Shown here piece by piece: positions 17,135 to 25,085 of a stretch of 25,085 nt of DNA (within the stretch, counting starts at the first letter, position 1; each line of letters starts with the position of its first letter). The notes beneath the pieces are model-generated. The model made no database searches. It had not been told where the DNA came from and saw only the letters and a list, made by a program, of their open reading frames with translations. Made by a program: the position numbers and the translations under genes. Source of the stretch: Gammaproteobacteria bacterium (GTDB lineage: Bacteria > Pseudomonadota > Gammaproteobacteria > Chromatiales > Chromatiaceae); NCBI GenBank assembly GCA_019136395.1, contig JAGVUH010000543.1:1-25085 (forward strand), given 5' to 3'.

Positions 17135-18006
17135 GAATTTTCCTCCTTCTCCAGTTCCTTGGAGACCTCATTGGGACCTTTGGTCACGTAGTGGTAGAGG
17201 CTGGCGAGGACCACGGCCGCCATGCCGGCGATGGTCAGCGGCTTGGCGATGCCCTTCCAGATCTCCACCTGCGGACTGATGGTCGGGTCCTTGGGCAGGC
17301 CATCGTAGAGCCCGGGCTGATCCGCGTGGGGCAGGACATAGACCACGTGGGTCCCGCCCACCCCCGGGGGATCATAGACCCCGGCCTGGGCGTAGCCCCG
17401 TTCCTTGAGGTCGGCGACCCGTTTCTGGGCGTGCGCGAGCATGTCCGCCTTGCTGCCGAAGCGGATGGCGCCGGTGGGGCAGGCCTTGGCGCAGGCCGGG
17501 GCCTGACCCACCTCCACCCGATCCGAACAGAGGCTGCACTTGTAGGCCTTCTTGTCCACCGCGCCGAAGCGGGGGATATTGAAGGGGCAGCCGGTGAGGC
17601 AGTAGGTGCAGCCGATGCAGTGCTCCTGCTGGAAGTCCACGATGCCGTTGGCGCGCTGGATGATGGCCCCAGGGGCGGGGCAGGCCTTGAGGCAACCAGG
17701 GTCGCCGCAGTGCATGCACCCGTCCTTGCGGATCAGCCACTCCAGACGGCCCTTGACCTCCACCTCGCTGAAGCGCATCAGGGTCCAGGTCTCCGGCCCC
17801 AGATCGGCCGGATTGGTATAGACCCCGAAGTTAGTCCCGACGTCCGCGCGCAGGTCGTTCCACTCGCCGCACGCCACCTGGCAGGCCTTGCACCCGATAC
17901 ATTGGGAGATATCGATGAGCTTGGCCACCTCGAGGGTCTCGCGCACCTGGGGCATCTCGGTGGTGGTCGCCGAGCGCCGCCTTATATCAAGCGACTGTAA
18001 TGACAT
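17131..18006 (-). CDS. fdnH: Formate dehydrogenase iron-sulfur (beta) subunit
   Basis: The 291-residue protein carries four ferredoxin-like Cys groups: [35 protein letters not shown] and CSLCSDRV...CAKAC. These are four [4Fe-4S] clusters that wire FdnG to the membrane. A single C-terminal helix ([19 protein letters not shown]) anchors it with FdnI, as in E. coli FdnH. The start at 18006 has GGAGG six bases upstream and lies 10 bases after the fdnG stop. It has no Tat signal of its own and would be carried across with FdnG. The identification is firm. Confidence 0.96.
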   Translation of the reverse strand: MSLQSLDIRRRSATTTEMPQVRETLEVAKLIDISQCIGCKACQVACGEWNDLRADVGTNFGVYTNPADLGPETWTLMRFSEVEVKGRLEWLIRKDGCMHCGDPGCLKACPAPGAIIQRANGIVDFQQEHCIGCTYCLTGCPFNIPRFGAVDKKAYKCSLCSDRVEVGQAPACAKACPTGAIRFGSKADMLAHAQKRVADLKERGYAQAGVYDPPGVGGTHVVYVLPHADQPGLYDGLPKDPTISPQVEIWKGIAKPLTIAGMAAVVLASLYHYVTKGPNEVSKELEKEENS

Positions 18007-18016
18007 GGCAACCTCC

Positions 18017-21000
18017 CTAGACCTTCTCGATGTTCACCAGGAACGCCTTGAACTCGGGCGTCTGGGAATTGGCGTCGCCGACGAAGGGGGTGAGGTTGTT
18101 GGCCAGGTAACCCGGCTTGGTCACCCCCTTGAACCCCCAATGGATCGGGATGCCGATGGTGTGCACCTTTTTCCCATCCACGTCCAGAGCCCGGATGCGC
18201 TTGGTCACCACCGCCTTGGCGATGACCTGACCGCGCTTGGAGCGCAGCCGCACCTTGTCGCCCGCGGCAATGTTCTTCTCCCGCGCCAGTTCCTCGCCGA
18301 TCTCGACGAAGGCCTCCGGCTGGGTGACGGCATTGAGCTGGGCGTGCTTGGTCCAGTAGTGGAAGTGCTCCGTCACCCGGTAGGTGGTGCCCACGTAGGG
18401 GAACTCCTTGGCGGTGCCGAAGGTGTCGGTGATGCCCTCGAAGAGCCGCGCGACCGGATTGCTTTTGGCCGCCGGGTTGTCGGGCTGCATGGGGTTGGTC
18501 TCCAGCGGCGACTCGAAGGGCTCGTAGTGCACCGGCAGGGGTCCCTCGGCCATGCGCGCGGGGGTAAAGAGCCGGGCCACGCCTTCCGGGTTCATGATGA
18601 AGGGCATGACCCCCTCATCCGGCTTGGCATCCGGTCGCATGTCCGGCACGTCGTTGCCGCCCCACTTGTCCCCCAGCCACTTGATCACGGCGCGGCTGGG
18701 ATCCCAGGGCTTGCCCGCCAGGTCGCAGGAGGCGCGGTTGTAGATGATGCGGCGGTTGGCCGGCCAGGCGTAACCCCAGTTGAGGGTCTGGCCCAGACCG
18801 CTCGGGTCGCTGGGATCGCGGCGGGCCGTCAGGTTGCCGGCCTGGGACCACATGCCGCAGTAAATCCAGTTACCGGAGGCGGTGCTGCCGTCGTCGCGCA
18901 GGTGGGCGAAGGTGCTCAACTGCTCCCCGGCCTTGGCCAAGACCTTGGTCGCGTCCTTGGGATCCAGGACATCTCCGAGGGCCTTGCCCGAGATCTCCTT
19001 CGCCAACTCCTCCGGATGCGGCCGATTGGGGATCACGTAGGGCCAGGCCAGCCCCTGGATGGCATCCGGGAAGGCGCCGCCCTCGCTGGCATAGAGACCT
19101 TTCAGCTTGGTGAAGAGGCTGGCCATGATCTCGATGTCGCCCTTGGCCTCGCCCGGTCCCTCCGCCGCCTTCCAGTGCCACTGGATGACGCGTCCCGAGT
19201 TGGTGAAGGTGCCATCGTCCTCGGCGAAAAGGGTCGCGGGCAGGCGGAAGACCTCGGTCTGGATCTTGGCCGGGTCCACGTCGTTGAACTCGCCATAGTT
19301 CTTCCAGAACTCACTGGTCTCGGTGGCCAGGGGGTCCATGACGACCAGGTACTTGAGCTTGGCCAGCCCTTCCGCCACCCGCGCCTTGTCCGGCACCGAG
19401 GCCAGGGGATTGAAGCCCTGGCAGAAGAAGCCGTTCATCTTGCCGCGGTACATCTGCTCGAACATGGCCAGGACGTCATAGGCCTTGTCCTTCTTCGGCA
19501 GCCAGTCGTAGCGGAAGTCGTTCTCCGCCGTGGCCGCCGTGCCATAGAAGGCCTTGCACAGACTGGTGAACCACTTGGGGAAGTTCTGCGGGAAGTTCAT
19601 CTGCCCCGGCCGCAGGGCCTTGGGGGTGCGCTTCTCGAGATAGATCGCCCGATCCTTGTCGGCATCCGTGGGCGCGCCCAGGTACCCCGGCAGGTTGTCG
19701 GAATAGAGGCACTGGTCGGTGATGCCCTGGACGTTGGCATGCCCGCGCAGGGCGTTGATGCCGCCGCCGGCCATGCCCATGTTGCCGAGCAGGAGCTGGA
19801 TCATGGCCATGGTGCGGATGTTCTGCGAGCCCACGCTGTGCTGGGTCCAGCCCAGGGCGTAGCAGATGGTCATGGTCCGGTCGGGGGCCGCGGTCTCGGC
19901 GATCAGTTCGCAGATCTTGAGAAAATCCTGCTCCGAGGTGCCGCAGACCTTGCTCACCATGGCCGGCGTGTAGGGCTCGTAATGGCGCTTCATGATCTGG
20001 AAGACGCAGTTGGGGCTTTCCAGGGTCTCATCGACCTTGGCGAAGCCTTCCTCGTCCTTCAGGTACTGCCAGGTCGCGTCGCTGTACTTGCGCTTGGCGG
20101 CGTCATAACCCGTGAAAAGCCCATCCTTGAAACCGAAGTCCTCGTTGATCAGGAAGCTGGCATTGGTGTAGGCCTTGACGTAATCGTGATGGATCTTGTC
20201 GTGGCTTAGCAGGTAGTTGATGACCCCGCCCAGGAAGGCGATATCGCTGCCGGAGCGGATCGGCGCGTAGAAGTCGGAAACGGCGGCGGAGCGGTTGTAG
20301 CGCGGGTCCACCACCACGAGTTTGGCCTTGCGACTGGCCTTGGCCTCGATCACCCACTTGAAACCACAGGGGTGGGCCTCGGCCGCGTTGCCGCCCATGA
20401 CCAGGATCAGATCGGCGTTCTTGAGATCAACCCAATGGTTGGTCATCGAACCACGCCCAAACGTCGGAGCCAGACTGGCCACCGTCGGGGCGTGTCAAAT
20501 GCGCGCCTGGGTATCGAGGGTAACGACGCCGAGTCCGCGCAGAATCTTATGGGTGAGGTAGCCCGCCTCGTTGTTGACCGCGGAACTGGCCAGGAAGCCG
20601 GTGGTGTTCCAGCGGTTGACGGTGACGCCCTCGCCATTGGTGGTCTGGAAGTTGGCGTCCCGGTCGGCCTTCATGTGCTTGGCGATGCGGGTGAGGGCCT
20701 CGTCCCAGGAGATGGCCTTCCATTCCTTGGTACCGGCCTCGCGCACCTCGGGCACCAACAGGCGGTCCTTACTGTGGATCATGTCCACCAGGCCCGCGCC
20801 CTTGGGGCAGAGGGTACCGCGGTTGACCGGGTTATCCGGGTCGCCTTCGATATGGAAGATCTCGGCCTTGACGTTCTTGGAGGTGTCGCCAAGGGAGTAG
20901 ATGAGGACGCCGCAACTGACGGAGCAGTAGGGACAGGTGTTACGGGTTTCCGTGGCCCTGGCGAGCTTGTAGGTGCGTACCTCGGCCAACGCCACCTGGG

Positions 21001-21082
21001 GCGAGAACCCCAGTGCCGTCAAGCTCGAGGAACCCACCCCAACCGCGCAGACTTTTAGGAACTGGCGCCGGGTGGCTTGCAT
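18017..21082 (-). CDS. fdnG: Selenocysteine-containing formate dehydrogenase alpha subunit (in-frame UGA read as Sec196)
   Basis: The gene is one 1021-residue frame if the TGA at 20497-20495 is read as selenocysteine; an annotation that stops there splits it into 195- and 821-residue pieces. The N-terminus has a Tat signal ([14 protein letters not shown]). The [4Fe-4S] motif is CPYCSVSC...CPKG (Cys50, 53, 57, 92). Sec196 sits in [20 protein letters not shown], the same residue number as in E. coli FdnG, and ligates Mo/W. The protein binds two MGD cofactors and oxidises formate in the periplasm, passing electrons through FdnH and FdnI to quinone. A perfect FNR box lies about 50 bases upstream. 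The respiratory partner is not in the window. Confidence 0.97.
20465..20497 (-). promoter_or_regulatory. SECIS element for Sec insertion in fdnG
   Basis: Counting the U of UGA (20497) as 1, bases 14-33 fold as CGG-U-GGCC/GGCUCCG with a single bulged U at 17 and a short apical loop AGUCU with G23 and U24. Bulged U17 and loop G23/U24 are the bases SelB needs in the E. coli fdhF hairpin, and the spacing here is identical. Confidence 0.92.
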
Positions 21083-21125
21083 GATTGTTCTCTAGGATGT
21101 TGATTGGTGGTGGTGCGGCGAAAAT

Positions 21126-21143
21126 TATTGATCCTGATCAATA
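21126..21143 (-). promoter_or_regulatory. Perfect FNR box upstream of fdnG
   Basis: TTGATCCTGATCAA (21128-21141) matches the FNR consensus TTGAT-N4-ATCAA exactly, inside an 18-base palindrome (TATTGATC-CT-GATCAATA). Its centre is 52 bases before the fdnG ATG, so a class II activated start near 21093 is plausible. The -10 region is weak, as is usual for activator-dependent promoters. Anaerobic induction of fdnGHI is the inference. Confidence 0.8.
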
Positions 21144-21343
21144 TATTTTATGCGCACATTAGAATTATTGACCCCCACCCCGCACCCGTCAAGGCAGCTT
21201 GTTATGCATGGTCTGTCTCTGTTGAGTTTGCCCCATTTCGCAATATCAGCTCCGCCCCCGCGCCGGGGCTGAGCAGGCCCTTACACCCAACTGAGCGCGC
21301 CCGGGCTGCCCCGCCACGGGGGCCCGTAATGGCTCGGGTGCCT

Positions 21344-21490
21344 TCAGTCCTCCGGCAGCCAATCCTCGTCAAGGACCCGTTCGAGACGGTAAGGACAAGC
21401 AACCGGAAAGAGGTGCCGCTCCCGATCGGTCTCGATCACCGCTTCTCGGACGGCCTTGGCGTACACCTTGGCGACGGTTTCAGTCGGTGC
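21344..21490 (-). pseudogene. C-terminal remnant of a DUF29-family protein
   Basis: The minus strand encodes about 48 residues ending AVREAVIETDRE, FPVACPYRLERVL and DEDWLPED before TGA. The 'FP-x-x-CPY-x-x-x-x-(V/I)LD-x-D-(W/F)LP' ending is typical of DUF29 proteins, which are usually about 140-150 residues. The frame is closed upstream by a TGA, there is no start codon with a ribosome site, and it overlaps the end of the neighbouring fragment. It is therefore a broken 3' end. The function of the family is unknown. Confidence 0.6.
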
Positions 21491-21740
21491 TCAGGTTGCG
21501 CCGGTCCACCACCCGCTTGGCCTTGCCGGCGAAGCGTTCGATGGTGCGCGGCTCCACCAGCGCCACCTCGGCGCGGATGCCGGCGACGGTGTGGATCTCC
21601 CGGGCGATGCGCTCGCGCAGGGCCTGCATGCGGTCCATGCGATCGGAGAAGAACTCGGGACGGAGCTCCACCTGGACCCTGACCCGGTCCAGGGTGCCGG
21701 GGCGATCGACCTCAATGAGGTATGTAGTGTTTAAACCGCC
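21480..21740 (-). pseudogene. C-terminal remnant of a phenylacetate-CoA ligase (PaaK-like)
   Basis: About 87 residues remain: EVDRPGTLDRVRVQVELRPE, then FFSDRMDRMQALRERIAREI, then AEVALVEPRTIERFAGKAKRVVDRRNL and a stop. This is the C-terminal lid domain of PaaK-type AMP-forming ligases, including the family's terminal 'GKAKRVVDRR'. Full PaaK proteins have about 430 residues, so over 80% is missing. The sequence before about 21730 (GVGGLNTTY) does not fit the family and probably marks the break. An internal GTG could start a 63-residue peptide, but a functional product is unlikely. Confidence 0.75.
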
Positions 21741-22047
21741 GACTCCTGCCGGGTGAAAAGTGTGCGCTAGTTTCTGACTGGAGGTGGCGACTCGCTAATA
21801 ATTATCATATTTTAATAGAAACATTGGGTTAAGAAGAGCTAGCCACCGCGCCAACCTTGCATTACCCCACCACGCGCTACTGCAATGCCGTTCAGGTGGA
21901 GCTCTGGCGTGAAAATCGAAAAAGAGCATTTCGCACAATTATCGATCCCGCAGCGGCACCCGCGCCCAGGAGGAGGGCCTGAGTTGCGCCAGTGCCCCGC
22001 ACCCTGCACGCCACCCTTGAGGGCGACCCCCTGAACCAGTCCCACCG
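21741..22047. other. Degenerate intergenic DNA
   Basis: This ~300-base stretch has no supportable gene. It includes an AT-rich patch at 21795-21830 in otherwise GC-rich DNA. A frame on the minus strand between 22045 and 21930 gives weak hints of the OB-fold end of NfeD (for example VALKGG and HWR), but with the reading frame lost. I treat it as decay product of the neighbouring nfeD fragment. Confidence 0.35.
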
Positions 22048-22410
22048 TCAGCGGCGCCTGCCGGACGCGACCGTCCGGGGTATCCTGTCGCCGCGGTTGC
22101 CCGTCTTTCTCGGAGATGAGGGGGCATTCCTGTGATCAACCCTGACTGGCACGTCCAGTGACGATCCTGAGGCCATCATCCCCGGCGTGCCCCGGCGCTG
22201 GATGACGAAACCCAGGCTGACGGTACCGAGCATGGCGAGGGCGAAGCTCACCAGTTGGCAGGTAAAATTGAGGTCAGGGAACACCGCCACCAGCACGCCG
22301 ACCACGAAGGCGTCAAGGCCGAGCCACAGCAGGTAGACCCCCGACAGGACGATCTCCCCGCCGATGAGCAGCAGGCCGCCGATGAACCACAGCCAGGGGG
22401 AACTGCTCAT
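22048..22410 (-). pseudogene. NfeD-like membrane protein, C-terminal domain lost
   Basis: From MSSSPWLWFIGG the first ~75 residues look like an intact short NfeD (YbbK-type) membrane part, with helices WFIGGLLLIGGEIVLSGVYL, LDAFVVGVLVAVF and LVSFALAMLGTVSLGFVIQ. After VIQRR the expected OB-fold domain is replaced by Arg/Ser-rich sequence that does not fit, and the frame ends at 22048. NfeD partners SPFH/stomatin proteins in the membrane, and the end of an SPFH gene lies directly upstream with overlapping stop and start. It is probably a frameshifted or deleted pseudogene. Confidence 0.6.
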
Positions 22411-22509
22411 GTCACTCGGCCCCCTTGACGGCAGGCAGGCCCGCTGGCGCGCAGCAATTCCGCCACCCCGGCCACGGCGCCGGCCACGCCACTGGCCTCC
22501 AGGGGGGTG
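22407..22509 (-). pseudogene. 3' end of an SPFH/slipin-family gene
   Basis: The minus strand reads PLEASGVAGAVAGVAELLRAS and then a short tail to TGA at 22409-22407. 'P(L/V)(E/D)ASG-hydrophobic' followed by an Ala/Gly helix is the usual C-terminus of slipin/QmcA-like SPFH proteins. The stop overlaps the NfeD ATG, the natural arrangement of this gene pair. Only about 30 residues remain; the sequence upstream of about 22510 is unrelated. Confidence 0.5.
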
Positions 22510-22841
22510 CATTTTCTTACTCTGCAGCGCGGGCAGCGTACGTCATGACCCAGGGGAAATTTACCCCCCTGGTTCTGTGGATAAGTCTGTCTTTATGGCG
22601 CGCTGGTCGGTCTGGAGAGCCGATCCTGTCGGGAAGGGTGCGGTTCTGGTCAGTTAGTAACCAGCAAGTAACCGCGAGTTGCCCCCTGGAGGGAACTAGC
22701 AGGCCCGCTGCCATCGTCGCCAGGACAGGGGCTTGGCCTGGTGGCTGAGGTCCTCGTCCTCGATGCGCAAGGCGCACCGACCATGCGCCCGGGCGCTGAC
22801 CGTTGCCGCGAGCCCGGCGTCTGACCGGCGTCCATGCGTGG
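22510..22841. other. Intergenic region with no recognised gene
   Basis: About 330 bases. It contains a hairpin around CCAGGGG-N7-CCCCCCTGG (about 22550-22573) and one perfect DnaA-type box TTATCCACA on the minus strand (22584-22576). A short minus-strand frame ends at 22696 with residues HQAKPLSWRRWQRAC; it looks like another gene 3' end, but I cannot name it. Confidence 0.3.
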
Positions 22842-24809
22842 CTAGCGACAAGCATCGGTATAAATTCTCACCATGAGCAGTGCATAGGTCAGCGACCAGG
22901 CGCGGATTCGTTCCGACCCGCGCCCAACGTTCACCGTGAGGCTCAATGTCGGTGTGGGCGCCTGGAGATGCGTGCGCGTCAACTGGTGCCTGGCCAGGCC
23001 GAAGTTGCGCTCAAGATCCTGCGTGAGCGCGTCCAGCACCGCTGGCTCCCAGCGGCCCCTGAAATCGACGTTGAGCAGGGCACACGCCACGCCACCGGCC
23101 AGCAGCACCGTGATGACAGCATGAATGTCCGCCGGATCCGGCGAGACGATGTGCAAATTATGAAACGGCTTGGCCTGGGCCAGCAGACGCCGGGCGCGCC
23201 GGCCGGTTTCGCCCGCGACGGGTGGGGAGCAGACGACGGCCAGGCGGTAGCGCTCTGGCTCCAGCGTGATCGCGGCTGACGGTATGCCGAACCAACCCAG
23301 GAGCCAGACCAGGTCAGCCAACTCCCCCGCGTCCGCCAGTTGCCAACAAAGCGCATCATCCTGACCCCGGGTGTCGAACCCGGCGAGGGCGCGCTGGGCT
23401 CGCGCGGGGTCGTAGACGCTGTCCGGATCCATCCCCGGACGCAGGCGGCTGAAGGCGCGCCGGCTGGTGACACCGAGCGCGATGGCGCCATGGGGCGCGC
23501 CGGGCGAGCGCACCGGCGACTTGAGGTTGATGGCGGCCGCGGGGAGGCCGAGGCAGCGACACCAGTGCCGCCGGTTCTCCGCCTCCGCCCCCGCCTGGGG
23601 ATACAGGTCCGCCCTCAAGCGCCCGGGCGGGAGGCCCAGCGCCACCAGCAGCGCCTGGAAGCGGCGCGCGTCATCATCGTCCTGCATCAGGATGCGATGG
23701 CCGCGACTGGGGTCGCAGCGGTCCAGCAGGCGGATGCCGGCGGTGATCGTCGGCCAGTCGACAGCTTCTTCCGTGTCCAGCCACTTCACCACCGTCGCCA
23801 GCGCATCCCCGTCGCTGCGCCGCGCCGGGGGCTGGGGTGGCATGGTAAAGCGGCGGTTACCGCTGCGGGTACGCTGCGCCGCGAGGGCGTGGGCCGCCTC
23901 CTTAACCCGTTGGACTAGCCGTGGTGCGATCGCGAAATTCCGGGCAATCTGCTCGATGAGCTGATCCGGCTGAAACAGGGCGTTCAGGAGTGCTGGCAGC
24001 TGTTCCAGCCTCAAGGGAGTGTCCCGCACCGCGGGTGGACCGATCCGTGGGTCCCGGGCTGAGGCGGCTGGCGTGGTCGGCCAGTCCGCGCCCGCATACG
24101 GGCCATGCCCTCTGGCCGCCTGCAGGATTGGCTGCGGATCGAGCCCGCCGCGCTGGTCCGACCAGGCGTGCCGCCACAGGCGGCGCCAGCGTTGATAGGC
24201 GGCCGCCTCCCCGGCGCCGGTCGGGTTCAGGCCGAGCAGCGCCCGCACCTCCGCGGCGCCAAGGGCCAACACCCCGTCCCGCGTCTGCAGGCCCAGGATC
24301 ATCAGTCCGGTGAGGTGGATATAGGAGCGCAGGGTGGTCGCTACCCGCTGATGACCCAGCAGACGCGCCAGCGCGTAGCCCAGGTGGCGCACCGGCTGCG
24401 CCTCATCCCGGACACCCAGGATCGCGCGGCGTAGCGCGGCGCAGGCCGGGGGGGCGAACCAGGGATGGTCGAGAGCGGCGATACGTCGCTGCCACTGTGT
24501 CCAGGGCAACGCCGGTGCGAGCAGCCGGAGCATGCTCCACGAGGCGCATGAGTGTCGCAGGTGATGAAACACCAGGCTGTCATCGTCGGTGACGGCACGA
24601 AGGGCGTCACGCACCGGCGTGATCAGACTGTCCTCGGGCAGGGGTTGCGAGGGTTTGGCAAGCGCGGAGAACAGCAGCTGCTCACGTCCCCCCACACCGC
24701 CCTCGTGGTGGCGTTGGGAACGCCAGCCCACCAGTTCCTGACGCCAGGGCGCGGGCAGCAGGCGCTGTGCGGCATTGGTTTTGAGCGGGCGGTGGCGGTT
24801 ATTGCTCAC
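22842..24809 (-). CDS. Tyrosine-recombinase-like protein, N-terminally truncated, with a long unknown C-terminal region
   Basis: 655 residues from the GTG at 24809. Residues 1-170 hold the second half of a tyrosine recombinase: the beta-hairpin NNRHRPLKT (Lys10), FHHLRHS (His82/83, Arg85), LLGHQRVATTL (His153) and SYIH (Tyr163). The first catalytic Arg, normally some 30 residues before the Lys, is missing. In-frame family-like sequence (LWLTV) continues upstream of the GTG to a TAG at 24866, so the 5' end has been lost and the enzyme is probably inactive. Residues 170-655 are not a usual integrase part. They include a helical stretch (PDQLIEQIARNFAIAPRLVQRVKEAA), a DDDD-containing segment and Cys/His-containing HWCRCLGLP. 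Long recombinases of this kind occur on genomic islands. The C-terminal function is unknown. Confidence 0.65.
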   Translation of the reverse strand: MSNNRHRPLKTNAAQRLLPAPWRQELVGWRSQRHHEGGVGGREQLLFSALAKPSQPLPEDSLITPVRDALRAVTDDDSLVFHHLRHSCASWSMLRLLAPALPWTQWQRRIAALDHPWFAPPACAALRRAILGVRDEAQPVRHLGYALARLLGHQRVATTLRSYIHLTGLMILGLQTRDGVLALGAAEVRALLGLNPTGAGEAAAYQRWRRLWRHAWSDQRGGLDPQPILQAARGHGPYAGADWPTTPAASARDPRIGPPAVRDTPLRLEQLPALLNALFQPDQLIEQIARNFAIAPRLVQRVKEAAHALAAQRTRSGNRRFTMPPQPPARRSDGDALATVVKWLDTEEAVDWPTITAGIRLLDRCDPSRGHRILMQDDDDARRFQALLVALGLPPGRLRADLYPQAGAEAENRRHWCRCLGLPAAAINLKSPVRSPGAPHGAIALGVTSRRAFSRLRPGMDPDSVYDPARAQRALAGFDTRGQDDALCWQLADAGELADLVWLLGWFGIPSAAITLEPERYRLAVVCSPPVAGETGRRARRLLAQAKPFHNLHIVSPDPADIHAVITVLLAGGVACALLNVDFRGRWEPAVLDALTQDLERNFGLARHQLTRTHLQAPTPTLSLTVNVGRGSERIRAWSLTYALLMVRIYTDACR

Positions 24810-24832
24810 CGTCAGCCATAATCCCGGGTGCC

Positions 24833-24925
24833 GAATAATGCCGGGTTGTCCCTCCCTCCAGCTCTAAGTTCTTATTTGGTCAGTGTGATACTGCTGATGC
24901 CGTGATTGCAGACCCGGCATTATTC
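24833..24925. repeat. 14-bp perfect inverted repeat next to the truncated recombinase
   Basis: GAATAATGCCGGGT (24833-24846) and ACCCGGCATTATTC (24912-24925) are exact reverse complements, separated by 65 bases. The left arm lies inside the in-frame sequence just upstream of the recombinase GTG. This may be a recombinase site, the ends of a small inserted element, or a leftover of the event that removed the gene's 5' end. Confidence 0.75.
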
Positions 24926-25041
24926 TGATTGTTTCCCGGTGGCGAGTCATCCAATCAGCCACAGAGGAAACATTGAATCCCCTCCGAAAACCCCCTTCCC
25001 TGCAGTCTGACCCAACCAGTGCAGGTGCAGGGGACATTCAA

Positions 25042-25059
25042 GTCCACGCACGGGTGGAC
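25042..25059. repeat. Short palindrome near the right edge
   Basis: GTCCAC-GCACGG-GTGGAC is a perfect six-base-arm inverted repeat in the last 120 bases. No gene is visible from 24926 to the edge. It could belong to an element that continues outside the window. Confidence 0.4.
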
Positions 25060-25085
25060 GGGATGATTTCGGAATCCGGAAGGGG

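Noticed and set aside
20483..20497. fdnG as a pseudogene with a premature stop
   Set aside because: The TGA is at the Sec196 position, is followed by a canonical SECIS, and the whole Sec machinery is adjacent; the frame continues without shift.
21202..21402. 66-codon minus-strand frame upstream of fdnG
   Set aside because: No recognisable motif and no ribosome site, and it overlaps the DUF29 remnant in another frame.
22576..22584. Perfect DnaA box TTATCCACA as part of a replication origin
   Set aside because: Only one box is present, with no AT-rich unwinding region, no rep or dnaA gene and no iteron cluster nearby.

Overview
The window is a high-GC chromosomal segment of a gammaproteobacterium. 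The gene content suggests a purple sulphur bacterium (Chromatiaceae) or a close relative: a hupSLCDFH uptake-hydrogenase operon, an FdnGHI-type selenocysteine formate dehydrogenase and FNR-type boxes. The family placement is inference. Every gene I can support is on the minus strand, so transcription runs from high to low coordinates.

Right to middle (about 21.1 to 10.2 kb): a nearly self-contained selenocysteine block. It begins with a perfect FNR box and fdnG-fdnH-fdnI, the periplasmic membrane-anchored formate dehydrogenase. The fdnG gene has an in-frame UGA followed by a canonical bacterial SECIS hairpin. After a strong intrinsic terminator come fdhE-selA-selB, tRNA-Sec (selC) and selD. 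SelD makes selenophosphate, SelA converts Ser-tRNA-Sec to Sec-tRNA-Sec, and SelB delivers it at the UGA in fdnG. FdhE helps assemble the enzyme.

Middle (10.2 to 5.7 kb): an AldB/ExaC-like aldehyde dehydrogenase is preceded by three tandem ~64-bp imperfect repeats that can fold. Next is a lower-GC insertion with two integron attC sites, both oriented on the minus strand. One closes a cassette carrying a ParE-type toxin and its antitoxin. The other closes a winged-helix plus PD-(D/E)XK nuclease-like gene. A small unknown gene sits upstream. No integrase is visible, so this looks like a CALIN (attC cluster lacking an integrase).

Left (5.7 kb to the left edge): hupS-hupL-hupC-hupD-hupF(hypC)-hupH, a group 1 membrane-bound [NiFe] hydrogenase. 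Its small subunit has the six-cysteine proximal-cluster signature of O2-tolerant enzymes. hupH runs off the left edge.

Right edge (21.3 to 25.1 kb): a decaying region of gene 3' ends without 5' ends (DUF29-like, phenylacetate-CoA ligase-like, SPFH and NfeD-like). It is followed by a long ORF with a tyrosine-recombinase core that has lost its N-terminal part, just upstream of which lies a 14-bp perfect inverted repeat.

The strongest candidates for something undescribed are the nuclease cassette, the tandem structured repeats before the aldehyde dehydrogenase, and the recombinase with its ~490-residue C-terminal region. The two respiratory oxidases (hydrogen and formate) are otherwise well-known systems.
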